From a bacterium (GTDB taxonomy: Bacteria; Desulfobacterota; DSWW01): a DNA stretch of 39,718 nucleotides. Each line of letters starts with the position of its first letter. Positions within the stretch are counted from its first letter, which is position 1. Position numbers and translations under genes: made by a program. The stretch is taken from the NCBI GenBank assembly GCA_028277985.1, contig JANQFG010000009.1:1-39718 (forward strand), written 5' to 3'. Shown here in pieces: positions 16,187 to 24,507 of the stretch. Under the pieces are notes generated by a model. It was not told the origin of the DNA, did not search any database, and saw only the letters and a list, made by a program, of their open reading frames with translations.

Positions 16187-17524
16187 CTATGACGGGGTAC
16201 TCACCGTGGCGGCGACCTTCGCAGGAGCAGCCTTTTCCTGTCCCAGGAGGTGCTTGGACAGGCGCTTTCCCATGCACAGAATGGCCATGGAGGGCGGTAG
16301 CCCCATTTCATCCGGTATGACGGAAGCGTCGCAGACATAAAGGTTGTCGTATTCGGTTTTCAGGTCGCTATCGAGAAACTCTCCGATCTTGACGGTCCCG
16401 CCGGGATGGGCAGCCATGAGAGGACTCCTGTAGATTCCGGTTGCCCCCGCATTCTCGAGGATCTTCTTTGCGTGCTCGTATCCCGCATTCAGTTTCTGCC
16501 AGTCCCTTTGCTCCAAGCCCTTCCAGACCCATCCTCGTTTTCCGATGCGACCGCTCAATCCGTCCCGGACCTTGGCCTGAATCGGCACCATGTTGGAGTA
16601 CGAGAACGCCTTGTGCGGTTTGAGTCCCTGAACGTCGAAAATGGCCTTGGTCATGTGCGGCATGTTGTGATCCGTCAACACGACCCCCTCATCCTGCAGG
16701 AGGATTCCCGCCGTCATGGGAATTCCTTTTCCGGAGGTGACACGATCGATCTTCCCCCACATGAACCAGAGGGGGTCGAAGAAGAAGTCGTACCCGACAC
16801 CGTCGATTCCGCTCTCGCGGAGTATCATCGGGGAGCCGATGCCTCCCGCGGCAAGCACGACCTTGGAGGCATAGGCTTTTCGCGTTTGCTTCTCGTGCTT
16901 GTATTCAACGCCCACCGCTTTCCCGCCTTCCACGATGACCCTGCTGACCTTCGCGCCATTGACCATCTTCGCCCCGTTTTCCAGCGCCTCATCAACAAAA
17001 TCTCGAGCCGTCCATTTCGCCTCGTGCGGACACCCCAACAGGCACAGATCACATTCTGCGCGGCATTTGTCCTGGTAGATGTACTTGTTCATCTTTTTGC
17101 AGTCGTAGCCAAGGTCCAGGGCGCTTTCCATGAAGACCTTTCCGGCCTGGCTCATGAGGTCGTCCCGAAGGGGTGAGCAGGGCACGGCGCTCTTGATCTC
17201 TTCCACTTCCTTCGTGATATCAACACCGTGCTTCTTCAGCATTTCTACCGGGGGATCAACCGCCAGAGCACAATAGTAGAGCGAGCTGCCCCCAGTGGTA
17301 ATGCCCCGTACCATGGCAAGAAGGTTCTTTGTGACGAACATGCTCTTACCGAGCATGAAACAATCCAGGATCAGGTTCTTCGGGTTGCCGGTCACTGGTT
17401 TGTAGGCGCCCCACTCCAGAAGGAGGACCTTCTTTCCATACTGTGATAGTTCCCTGGATACGGTTGCACCCCCAGGGCCGCTGCCTATGACGATGGCATC
17501 GAATTCTTCCTGTTTGGGTTCCAT
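16187..17524 (-). CDS. GMC-family FAD oxidoreductase with a four-cysteine motif
   Basis: A 445-residue flavoprotein. The N-terminal dinucleotide fold is VIGSGPGGATVSREL, with TTGGSSLYY as the second GMC signature and a C-terminal AHPGGTVKIGEFLD with YVCDASVIPDEMGLPP, which carry the active-site His and the FAD-binding end. Residues 154-165 contain C-x3-C-x2-C-x3-C (CRAECDLCLLGCP), followed by HEAKWTARDF. This could bind an Fe-S cluster, as in FAD-dependent glucose dehydrogenases that have a 3Fe-4S cluster within a GMC fold. Such an arrangement would let an alcohol dehydrogenase pass electrons to an anaerobic chain rather than to oxygen. It lies in an operon with SDR and acyl-CoA dehydrogenase genes. 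Confidence 0.88.
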   Translation of the reverse strand: MEPKQEEFDAIVIGSGPGGATVSRELSQYGKKVLLLEWGAYKPVTGNPKNLILDCFMLGKSMFVTKNLLAMVRGITTGGSSLYYCALAVDPPVEMLKKHGVDITKEVEEIKSAVPCSPLRDDLMSQAGKVFMESALDLGYDCKKMNKYIYQDKCRAECDLCLLGCPHEAKWTARDFVDEALENGAKMVNGAKVSRVIVEGGKAVGVEYKHEKQTRKAYASKVVLAAGGIGSPMILRESGIDGVGYDFFFDPLWFMWGKIDRVTSGKGIPMTAGILLQDEGVVLTDHNMPHMTKAIFDVQGLKPHKAFSYSNMVPIQAKVRDGLSGRIGKRGWVWKGLEQRDWQKLNAGYEHAKKILENAGATGIYRSPLMAAHPGGTVKIGEFLDSDLKTEYDNLYVCDASVIPDEMGLPPSMAILCMGKRLSKHLLGQEKAAPAKVAATVSTPS

Positions 17525-17582
17525 GATTTCCTCACTCCTTTCTTGAGATGTGTATGAAGTGACTCGGAACGTTCATTCCCGG

Positions 17583-17996
17583 CTATCTCTGCCTTGCTGC
17601 CCTGACGATTTCCATTCCAGCCGTGTGAGAAATCGTTCTGAACCGAATCTCCGGGCGCTTGCTCGCTGTTTCCATCAGGGCGAGGACGTGCCTGTACCGA
17701 TGCGAACGGATGTGTCGATCCAGATCCCTCCGGCTTTCCCAGACTTCTTCGAGGACAATCAGGTTCTCGTCGTGAAGATCCTGGTACACGTGGCAGTCCA
17801 CGCAGCCGGGCTCGGCCCGCGTCGGTTCCCGCAAGGCCTTGACCATTTCCAACACCTCACCACGCTCATGGCTGGGTAGCTCTATCTTCAAGGTAGCTGC
17901 AATCACCGGGTTCCTGTCTCCTGTAAGGAAAGGGCTGTCTTGGTCGAATGGATTGCTGGTTTCGTGCCAAGGGAGGAGGAACGTGTTGGATGTCAT
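17583..17996 (-). CDS. ABM-domain small protein heading the minus-strand module
   Basis: A 137-residue protein. The ABM fold starts at about residue 30 (VIAATLKIELPSHERGEVLEMVKAL) and continues with PGCVDCHVYQDLHDENLIVLEEVW and DRHIRSHRYRHVLALME. The first ~28 residues are an extra, poorly structured tail, and a later start is possible. It is homologous in fold and operon position to the protein at 6968-7318: both follow a sigma-54 activator and precede metabolic genes. Function is unknown; a cofactor-free oxygenase role is unlikely in an anaerobe, and a sensor, binding or quinone-related role is equally possible. Confidence 0.7.
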   Translation of the reverse strand: MTSNTFLLPWHETSNPFDQDSPFLTGDRNPVIAATLKIELPSHERGEVLEMVKALREPTRAEPGCVDCHVYQDLHDENLIVLEEVWESRRDLDRHIRSHRYRHVLALMETASKRPEIRFRTISHTAGMEIVRAARQR

Positions 17997-18069
17997 TAAC
18001 TAGCTAGAAACGTTTATTTTTTTCTGGGAATAGACCGAGGCAGGAAATGCAGAAGGGTGGAACAATCGG

Positions 18070-18100
18070 CGAAATATCGTTTATTAGACGAAATATCGTC
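18070..18100. promoter_or_regulatory. Duplicated operator-like site CGAAATATCGT
   Basis: The 11-mer CGAAATATCGT occurs at 18070-18080 and again at 18089-18099, 19 bases apart (about two helix turns). The second copy is part of GACGA-AATA-TCGTC, a 5-bp inverted repeat. The pair lies between the sigma-54 activator gene (minus strand, ends at 18102) and the ABM gene. I could not find a -24/-12 promoter between here and 17996, so its role is unclear. Confidence 0.45.
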
Positions 18101-18101
18101 T

Positions 18102-19730
18102 CTATGGCTCGCGTTTGATACCCAGCTTTTTCATCCTCGAGTGCAAGGTAGTAGGCTTCAGGCCCAGGAGCTCTGCCGCGCCGTCCTTTCCACGGATGCG
18201 CCAGCCCGTCATATCCAGGACCTTGAGCATGTGGCTTCTCTCGATTTCCTTGAGATTCGTTGTCGTCGGGTCAGCCGGCACCGCAGGCCCGCCCAACTCG
18301 ATTTGCAGCACGGGGCCCTTTGCCAGGATCATCGCTCGCTCGACCACGTTCATGAGTTCCCTGACGTTGCCGGGCCAGGGATATGAGGTCATGGCCTCCA
18401 TGCTCTTCTTGGGAATCTGGTCTATCCTCTTCCCCATTCTCTCGCCCAGCTCCCTCAAGAAGTGCCACACCAGCGGCGGGATGTCCTCGGGATGCTCCCG
18501 AAGGGGGGAAACAAGTATGGGGAAGACATTCAAACGGTAATACAGGTCGCTTCGAAAGGAGCCCTGTCTGACGGCTTCCTCGAGATCCCGGTTCGTTGCG
18601 GCAATGACGCGAACATCGACCTTGATCGTCCTGGAACTGCCCAGCCTCTCGAACTCGCCCTCCTGGAGGACCCGCAGGAGTTTGGCCTGCACCTCCAGAG
18701 ACAGCTCCCCTACCTCATCTAGGAAGATCGTGGATCCATCGGCGACTTCGAAGCGTCCCGTTTGGGTCGACAGGGCTCCCGTGAAGGCTCCCTTTTCTCT
18801 TCCGAACAGCTCGCTCTCGATCAGGGTGGAAGGCAAAGCCGCGCAGTTCACCTTCACCAGTGCGCGTTCCCTTCGTGTGCTCAGGTCATGGATGGCCCTT
18901 GCGATGAGCTCCTTTCCCGTACCCGTCTCTCCCTGGATGAGAACCGTGGAACCCGTGTTCGCGACCTGTTCCACCTGCTTCAAGATCCCCTTGATTACGT
19001 CACTCCTGCCGACGATTCCCGAGTGCTCGTGTTCCAGCTTGATCTCTTCCCGGAGGTAGAGATTCTCCATTTGGAGTTGGCCGTGTAACCTGTCGATTTC
19101 GGCAAATGCCTTGTCGAGAGCCTCTTCCCCTCGCTTGCGCTGCAAAGCATTCGCAAAGACCTCCCCCAACAGCCGAAGACGCTGAACCAGCTCGTCGGGC
19201 CAGGTCCGTTCCGACCGGTCCGTACTGATGGCGAGGGCTCCTACTATGACTCCCCCGACCGACAGGGGGATGGCGAGGGCCGATTTGATGCCGATTCCGA
19301 GGTAGAACTCTTTCTCAACGGTTGCCTCGGCGGGAAGGTCCTCTATCGCGGACAGTTTCCATATTTCGCCGCCCAGAACCTTGCGAATCGCAAAGGGCCA
19401 GTATTCGCTTGCGAGGACATGGGGCAACGGCTCCAGTCCGTCGCCGGCCCACGAATGGCTCACCCGAGCATCATCCATCTGTTCGACGGATTCGAACAGG
19501 GTGCTTCGGTCCACCTGTAGAGCCTCCACCACCCTGCGAAGGCCGTTCTTGATTTCTCTGTCCACTTCGCGGGCCGGTAGATTCACGAACTTGGCCGAGA
19601 TTTCGAGAAGCAGCTTATCAAAGGGAAGACGTTCCTCAGGCGCTCTGTCAGCGGCCGTACGCCGGGCCGCTTCCTCTTCCAGGTCCCTGATCCTCTGCTC
19701 CAAATCCTGATAGGTCGGTTTCCCGGACAT
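18102..19730 (-). CDS. Sigma-54-dependent activator with N-terminal GAF domain
   Basis: A 542-residue enhancer-binding protein of the FhlA type. A short coiled coil (YQDLEQRIRDLEEEAARR) precedes a GAF sensor domain (about 30-190, with SVGGVIVGALAIST), a second coiled coil, then the AAA+ domain with Walker A GETGTGKE, the GAFTGA loop and Walker B FLDEVGEL, and a C-terminal Fis-like helix-turn-helix (GKDGAAELLGLKPTTLHSRM). The DNA-binding end is clearly related to that of the activator at 5269-6753, so the two may recognise similar sites. It lies directly upstream, on the same strand, of the ABM-GMC-SDR-ACAD genes. Confidence 0.92.
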   Translation of the reverse strand: MSGKPTYQDLEQRIRDLEEEAARRTAADRAPEERLPFDKLLLEISAKFVNLPAREVDREIKNGLRRVVEALQVDRSTLFESVEQMDDARVSHSWAGDGLEPLPHVLASEYWPFAIRKVLGGEIWKLSAIEDLPAEATVEKEFYLGIGIKSALAIPLSVGGVIVGALAISTDRSERTWPDELVQRLRLLGEVFANALQRKRGEEALDKAFAEIDRLHGQLQMENLYLREEIKLEHEHSGIVGRSDVIKGILKQVEQVANTGSTVLIQGETGTGKELIARAIHDLSTRRERALVKVNCAALPSTLIESELFGREKGAFTGALSTQTGRFEVADGSTIFLDEVGELSLEVQAKLLRVLQEGEFERLGSSRTIKVDVRVIAATNRDLEEAVRQGSFRSDLYYRLNVFPILVSPLREHPEDIPPLVWHFLRELGERMGKRIDQIPKKSMEAMTSYPWPGNVRELMNVVERAMILAKGPVLQIELGGPAVPADPTTTNLKEIERSHMLKVLDMTGWRIRGKDGAAELLGLKPTTLHSRMKKLGIKREP

Positions 19731-20115
19731 AGAGACGAACCCCCAAATCCCTATATACAGGCTTTCCCGTCCTCCATCAATTTATAGAACGTAGGCATGT
19801 CGTTTCGAAACCTGAAGACCACGCAAGGTATCACTCCAACAAAGTTGACAAGTCCCCTAATCTCCATTGCCGGCCACGATTGAGGCGAGTCGCCCGGTAA
19901 TGATCCGCTCCGCTTCGGTCAAGACGTTCGACACCAATTCCTCAACCGGCAACGCCGCTCCTGCAATTCCGCTACGACTATCCCAATTGGGTCAGGTCGA
20001 TGTGAGGAGCTGCACGCAAAAGCACCGATTCTGCTCACCGCTCCAAGACGGCCTTGGGGCATGATCCTTCTGAGATATCTCCGGTTTCCCAGGTTCAGCC
20101 CGTACAGATTGTCAC
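19731..20115. other. Intergenic region between the divergent activator and MarR genes
   Basis: About 450 bases separate the two divergent start codons (19730 and 20180). It contains a possible gene remnant on the minus strand (19857-19991) and, at the right end, the MarR promoter. I saw no -24/-12 promoter for the activator gene. Confidence 0.5.
19857..19991 (-). pseudogene. Possible remnant of a protein C-terminus
   Basis: A 44-codon open frame with no start codon, bounded upstream by TGA (19992-19994) and ending at TAG (19857-19859). Its translation contains ALPVEELVSNVLTEAERIIT, an amphipathic helix like the ends of TIM-barrel flavin oxidoreductases (nitronate monooxygenase/FabK type), but similarity is only impressionistic. 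It might be the decayed 3' end of a gene lost from this gap, or chance. Confidence 0.2.
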
Positions 20116-20144
20116 TTGACATGTATAACGTAGTCAGGTATATT
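20116..20144 (+). promoter_or_regulatory. Sigma-70-type promoter of the MarR gene
   Basis: TTGACA (20116-20121, perfect) and TATATT (20139-20144, 5 of 6) are 17 bases apart. The predicted start is about 20151, 29 bases before ATG 20180. TCAG-N7-CTGA overlaps the -10 box and could be an autorepression site, but it is short. Confidence 0.7.
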
Positions 20145-20179
20145 CTGATCACGAACAAATTGAACCCTTTGGAGTAAGC

Positions 20180-20629
20180 ATGGCAAACGACGAAATAGCG
20201 AGCGATCAGATTCGTCTCCTCAACCAGGCTTTTCATAAGCTTTGGTTCAGACTCATGGTCTCCAGACCGGAATCAAGATCTGACAAGCTTAGAGGACTAA
20301 CCTTCCTAGACATTCATGTCATAAGTAAGGCGTACGAAGAACCCGATATCATTCTCAAAGATATCAGGGAAGAACTCGGAATTCCGCAGACTACGTTGAG
20401 TACCATCGTGGCCAAGCTGGAAAAAAGAGGATTTCTTCAAAGGGTTATCAACCCTAAGGATTACAGATCGTTTTCTCTGGAAGTGAAACCAAAAGGGAAA
20501 GAAATGATGGAGGAACATAACAAGCTCGACCATGAACAATTTCGTCATATCCTGGAATCACTCGAGGAGAGTGAAAGGCAGGAGTTCATTAGGTTGTTCA
20601 CCAAAGTGGCGGACAAATTCAATCTCTGA
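20180..20629 (+). CDS. MarR-family transcriptional regulator
   Basis: A 149-residue winged-helix dimer-type repressor. The helix-turn-helix covers about residues 55-90 (DIREELGIPQTTLSTIVAKLEKRGFL) and the wing reads VINPKDYRSFSLEV, the D-x-R signature of the family, with dimerisation helices at both ends. TGGAGTAAGC precedes the ATG. MarR proteins usually respond to small aromatic or lipophilic ligands and regulate themselves and a neighbouring gene. The molybdopterin enzyme gene downstream on the same strand is the nearest target. The DNA is more AT-rich than the flanks, as in the enzyme gene that follows. Confidence 0.9.
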   Translation: MANDEIASDQIRLLNQAFHKLWFRLMVSRPESRSDKLRGLTFLDIHVISKAYEEPDIILKDIREELGIPQTTLSTIVAKLEKRGFLQRVINPKDYRSFSLEVKPKGKEMMEEHNKLDHEQFRHILESLEESERQEFIRLFTKVADKFNL

Positions 20630-20974
20630 TCTATATTACGGAGGGCAAGAAGCAGTTAGTTGGGCGATGGGGAGAGTCTTTTTTTTGCCTATTTATAACG
20701 GAATCAGAATAATAACTATATAGGATTATACTTATTACGTGTAGTACGTACAATCTGTTGTCATGACGCAATTGTTTTCGTGAAACCGTAGTTGTTGATT
20801 GCCGGATGGTGTACCAGAGAGATCATTAGAGAATTAGGGGTCCGTTCAGATGAAGAACAGAGGATGAATTTCTTCCTGCAACAGCCTGTCTCTGGCGGAG
20901 GCTTGGGACACGAAGTCTATTCGTACCGTGCATCTCACGGGAAAACTTGCTCATGAAAAAACAAGGAGTCTACC
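20630..20974. other. AT-rich intergenic region before the molybdopterin enzyme gene
   Basis: There are 345 bases without a gene. It contains ACGT-GTAGT-ACGT (20737-20749) and the palindrome GTCATGAC, either of which could be a MarR operator. No -35/-10 or -24/-12 pair is convincing. AAGGAG at the right end is the ribosome binding site for ATG 20975. Confidence 0.4.
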
Positions 20975-23362
20975 ATGAAGAACGATGATGAAAGCACATT
21001 GATCACATCAGAGAAGATACGGACCTATTGCGCACAATGTTGGAGCAATTGTCCAACCGTGGCACACATTGAAAATGGCAGATTCACGAGAGTGACGCCT
21101 GATAAGGAGCACAGGTTCTACAGACCGCTCTGCCCGAAAGGGCTGGCCGGGCCGGAAATGGTCTATAGCAATACCCGACTCGAATATCCACTGAAGCGTA
21201 CCAATCCCAAAGGTGCCGATGATCCGGGCTGGAAGCGCGTGAGCTGGGAGGAAGCATTGGATACGGTTGCCGATCAGATGAAACATATCGAAAGCCGATA
21301 CGGGGCAGAAGCATTCGTCTTTTCACAGACCAATGTTTCCTCGCCGTTGTGGGAGATCACATCATTCATAAGACGGCTATCCAACATCTACGGTACGCCC
21401 AATCACATGACGACAACGCACATCTGCAACTGGCATAGAGACAATGGTTCAGCTCTCACCTTTGGCAAACCCGGAGATGACTTTGCTGCGGGCTGGCCGG
21501 ACTTCACGAACAGTAGATGCATTCTTATCTGGGGCCACAACCCCAGAGCGACATCCAACGTCTTTTACAGACAAATCAAAGCAGCACGGGAGAACGGGGC
21601 CAAGATGATCGTTGTTGACCCACGTCTAACAGAGATTGCAGCCGGAGCGGACCTTTGGTTACAGGTCAAACCGGGAACGGATGGTGCCCTGTGTTTGGGC
21701 ATGATTCATCTTATGCTGAAGCATAGACTCTTCGATGAGCGCTTCGTGCGCAACTGGACCAATGCGCCTTTCTTGGTAAGCAGCGAAACGGGTGATCTGC
21801 TTCGGGTTTCTGCCGCCGATTCCTCCGAGCAGAACCAAGAAGTATTCTATCTCATGGACTCCGCTAGCAGGGCGCCTGTTCCCTACATACCCGGAGCAAA
21901 GATCGACTTTGCTCCCAGCCTTGAAGGGCAAGGCGACATCAAGCTCGCCGATGGCAAGTCTGTTGGATATAGAACTGTTTTCTCACTGTTGGAAGAATCT
22001 GCGGCCACCTATACTCCTGACTTTGTCGAACGGCAGACAACGGTTCCGGGCGAGCTACTGGAAAAGGCAGTCCGTATGGTTGCCTCGAACAGTCCGTCGT
22101 GCTGGTATTCATTCAACGGCGTGGAACAAAACCTCAATGCCGTTCAAACGAATCGAGCAATCTGCACTTTCTATGCGCTTACCGGCGACTACGACAAGAA
22201 AGGCGGTAATACGCTGAATTCTCCTCTTCCCCCTCTGGCCTATCCTTTCGGCTTTGAGTTTGTCACTCCGGAAATGTTTAGGAAAAATATCGCCATATCC
22301 AAGCATCCTCTGGGACCGGCAGGTTCCATTATGTCTGTTCCCCCCCACCTGATCTGCAAAGCTATCGAGGAAGAAGATCCGTATCCGGTAAAAGGACTGA
22401 TCGTCTTCGGCGCTAATACGGTATCCGCGAATCCGGACAGCAAGATGACGGCAAAGGCACTCAAGAAACTGGAGTTTCACGTTCATGTAGATCACACGAT
22501 AAATCCTACAGCAGAATTCGCCGACATCGTCCTGCCTGCGACAAGTTTTTGGGAGACCGGACGTATCGGCTATCCTCTTGCCTTTCAAGATAACAAATGG
22601 GTACTTCAATGGCGCAAACCGGCGGCACCGCCACGCGTTGAAAGCAAAGATGAATTGTGGATCATTTTTGAACTTGCCAAACGGCTCGGATTTTCCGACA
22701 AGTTTTGGAATGGAAGTATTGAGGCAGCGTTCGAAGCGATGCTTGAGCCAGTCAAGGTTAAGCTGGAAGACCTGAAGAAAGCTGATGGGGGAATATTCAT
22801 ACAAGGGCCGGTGGAGTATCAAAAACACAGAAAAGTGGGTTTTGATAACATGTCCGGTCGTATAGAACTGTTCTCGCAACATCTGAAAGACATAGGGCAA
22901 GCTCCTCTGCCGGAATGGAAAGACCCCCATGAGGTTTTCCAAAAGGCTGGGATCGCCCGGGACAGGTATCCTTTCCTTCTTATCAATTCTAAATTACGCG
23001 AATACTGTCAGTCTCAACACCGGGCCATACCATCTCTGAGGAAGCACCAGCCACATCCGCTCTTGGAGATGAACCGGGATAGAGCAGAAGAGATCGGCAT
23101 CACACAAGGGGACCCCATCGTTTTGGAAACCGTCCATGGAGAGATCACGCTGCAGGCCGCGTTGGTAGACGGCATTGCGCCCGATGTAGTATGCACTCAG
23201 CACGGATGGTGGCAGGCCTGCACGGAACTGGGCCTGCCCGGACATGATGTGTATTCCTCCGAGGGATCCAATGTCAACCTCTTGTACAAGACCGACTTCA
23301 CCGATCCCATAAGCGGATCCGTGCACATGCGAGGCTTTCCTTGTAATGTCAGAAAGCGATGA
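20975..23362 (+). CDS. Bis-MGD molybdenum/tungsten enzyme (DMSO reductase superfamily, acetylene-hydratase-like features)
   Basis: A 795-residue cytoplasmic protein: no Tat signal is present. The N-terminal [4Fe-4S] motif is Cys19-x2-Cys22-x3-Cys26 with Cys53 in LCPKG. The pterin-binding parts IWGHNPRATSN and IVVDPRLTEIAAGADLWLQVKPGTDGAL are typical, and Cys151 in HICNWHRDN sits where the metal ligand is found. The C-terminal dinucleotide-binding domain begins around YPFLLINSKLREY. A single catalytic subunit with N-terminal cluster and no membrane or electron-transfer partner genes recalls acetylene hydratase and related hydratases/hydroxylases, but also formate-dehydrogenase-like soluble enzymes. 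The reaction is not assignable from sequence alone. MarR probably controls it. Confidence 0.88.
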   Translation: MKNDDESTLITSEKIRTYCAQCWSNCPTVAHIENGRFTRVTPDKEHRFYRPLCPKGLAGPEMVYSNTRLEYPLKRTNPKGADDPGWKRVSWEEALDTVADQMKHIESRYGAEAFVFSQTNVSSPLWEITSFIRRLSNIYGTPNHMTTTHICNWHRDNGSALTFGKPGDDFAAGWPDFTNSRCILIWGHNPRATSNVFYRQIKAARENGAKMIVVDPRLTEIAAGADLWLQVKPGTDGALCLGMIHLMLKHRLFDERFVRNWTNAPFLVSSETGDLLRVSAADSSEQNQEVFYLMDSASRAPVPYIPGAKIDFAPSLEGQGDIKLADGKSVGYRTVFSLLEESAATYTPDFVERQTTVPGELLEKAVRMVASNSPSCWYSFNGVEQNLNAVQTNRAICTFYALTGDYDKKGGNTLNSPLPPLAYPFGFEFVTPEMFRKNIAISKHPLGPAGSIMSVPPHLICKAIEEEDPYPVKGLIVFGANTVSANPDSKMTAKALKKLEFHVHVDHTINPTAEFADIVLPATSFWETGRIGYPLAFQDNKWVLQWRKPAAPPRVESKDELWIIFELAKRLGFSDKFWNGSIEAAFEAMLEPVKVKLEDLKKADGGIFIQGPVEYQKHRKVGFDNMSGRIELFSQHLKDIGQAPLPEWKDPHEVFQKAGIARDRYPFLLINSKLREYCQSQHRAIPSLRKHQPHPLLEMNRDRAEEIGITQGDPIVLETVHGEITLQAALVDGIAPDVVCTQHGWWQACTELGLPGHDVYSSEGSNVNLLYKTDFTDPISGSVHMRGFPCNVRKR

Positions 23363-23397
23363 TCGGGGCTGACACCAGAAGGTGTGTGAACAAGCAA

Positions 23398-23426
23398 CCG
23401 GGCTCTTGACTCCATCAAGAGTCCGG
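23398..23426. terminator. Bidirectional hairpin between convergent genes
   Basis: CCGGGCTCTTGA (23398-23409) pairs with TCAAGAGTCCGG (23415-23426) over 12 positions with one G-T wobble and a 5-base loop. It sits in the 67-base gap between the molybdopterin enzyme stop (23362) and the convergent ferredoxin-type gene stop (23430). No T-run follows. Confidence 0.6.
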
Positions 23427-23429
23427 CAA

Positions 23430-24461
23430 TCAGCTCACGTCCAGCCTCAGGCCATCGAAATGGTCGACAAGATCGCCCTTTGGCTTGCCGATTTGAACAA
23501 GGTGGATGGCGTCATCTTCGCAGGTATGCTGGCACACTCCGCAGCCTACGCATAGGTCTTCTTGTACCCAGACCTTGTTGCCGTTCTTCTTGATCGCACC
23601 TGCGGGACAAACCGAGATGCATTGGTTGCACCCTTTGCAGGCAGGAAGCGCCTTGGCAACGAAGCCGACGTTTATGAAATTGTGGCGATAGATATCCGGA
23701 GGATAGTACTTCAGGTTCTTCATGGCGACACAGCAGCAGGGACAGCACAGGCAGAGCTCTATGAACTTGTGATGTTGGTCTTCAGGGATTCCCATAACCT
23801 GTTCCTCGGGTTTGGCATGGGCCGCGATAGGAACGAGGCCATGCTTCTCTGCCTCTCGGACGTGCTTCTTCGCTTCCTCAGCAGTTACTACCCTGCCGTG
23901 GTTTCCTTTCAATAACGTCCGCGCTCCCTCACCGAACATGATACAGCCAAAGTCCACGGGATAATCCTTGCACTCCATCCCCTTGCGGCACAAGCATTCA
24001 TCAAGAACAATCATGAAACCGGCACTGTCAATGAAATCATCGATCAATTGATAAGGTACCACGGCGTTCTTGGATTTCTTGACCTGAGCATTCAGCGGGA
24101 TGATCCTGGATCGAATCTTCGGGTTCTCTACAGGGCCGAACATGCCATCCACCATCTTCTGATACCATTTCTTATGGGCCACACGGGGGCTCAACCAGTT
24201 CGTGTAACGGATTGCCTTCGAGAGATCCAGAAAATCCTCACGAGTGAAGACGTATTCCCGGCCTTGCAGGCGATCCCTCGCCTTCCTTCTGAGCCATCTG
24301 CCGATGTAGCGCAAGTCGTCGTTTGCGTCGATTCTGGCCTTGGTCTTGTTTCCGTGCTCAAAGGCCTTCACGATGGCCTTCGTTACCTTGGGGTTCTGCA
24401 TCATTCCCATGCTTCTTTGCATGGCAAACACTATGAATCTTTCTGTATCCAAGAAAGCCAT
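23430..24461 (-). CDS. Protein with C-terminal 2x[4Fe-4S] ferredoxin domain
   Basis: A 343-residue protein. The frame is open for 42 more codons upstream, but ATG 24461 has GAGGAG at the right distance and the upstream part has no protein-like features, so that start is used. The C-terminus has two clear 4Fe-4S motifs, CKGCNQCISVCP and CVGCGVCQHTCE. The middle contains further Cys clusters (ECLCRKGMEC and CLCCPCCCVAM) that could hold additional metal or an unusual cluster. The N-terminal ~150 residues are basic and helical. It lies 46 bases after the B12 radical SAM gene and is probably its electron donor or partner. No characterised function is recognised. Confidence 0.8.
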   Translation of the reverse strand: MAFLDTERFIVFAMQRSMGMMQNPKVTKAIVKAFEHGNKTKARIDANDDLRYIGRWLRRKARDRLQGREYVFTREDFLDLSKAIRYTNWLSPRVAHKKWYQKMVDGMFGPVENPKIRSRIIPLNAQVKKSKNAVVPYQLIDDFIDSAGFMIVLDECLCRKGMECKDYPVDFGCIMFGEGARTLLKGNHGRVVTAEEAKKHVREAEKHGLVPIAAHAKPEEQVMGIPEDQHHKFIELCLCCPCCCVAMKNLKYYPPDIYRHNFINVGFVAKALPACKGCNQCISVCPAGAIKKNGNKVWVQEDLCVGCGVCQHTCEDDAIHLVQIGKPKGDLVDHFDGLRLDVS

Positions 24462-24507
24462 GTGTATTCTCCTCATCAAAGGCATCGCGTGATTTCTTCG
24501 CAAGGTC

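Noticed and set aside
18001..18069. A sigma-54 promoter for the minus-strand ABM gene
   Set aside because: No GG-N10-GC pair with a TGGC...TGC context occurs on the minus strand here; the nearest (CGGTCTATTCCCAG) lacks the -12 GC.
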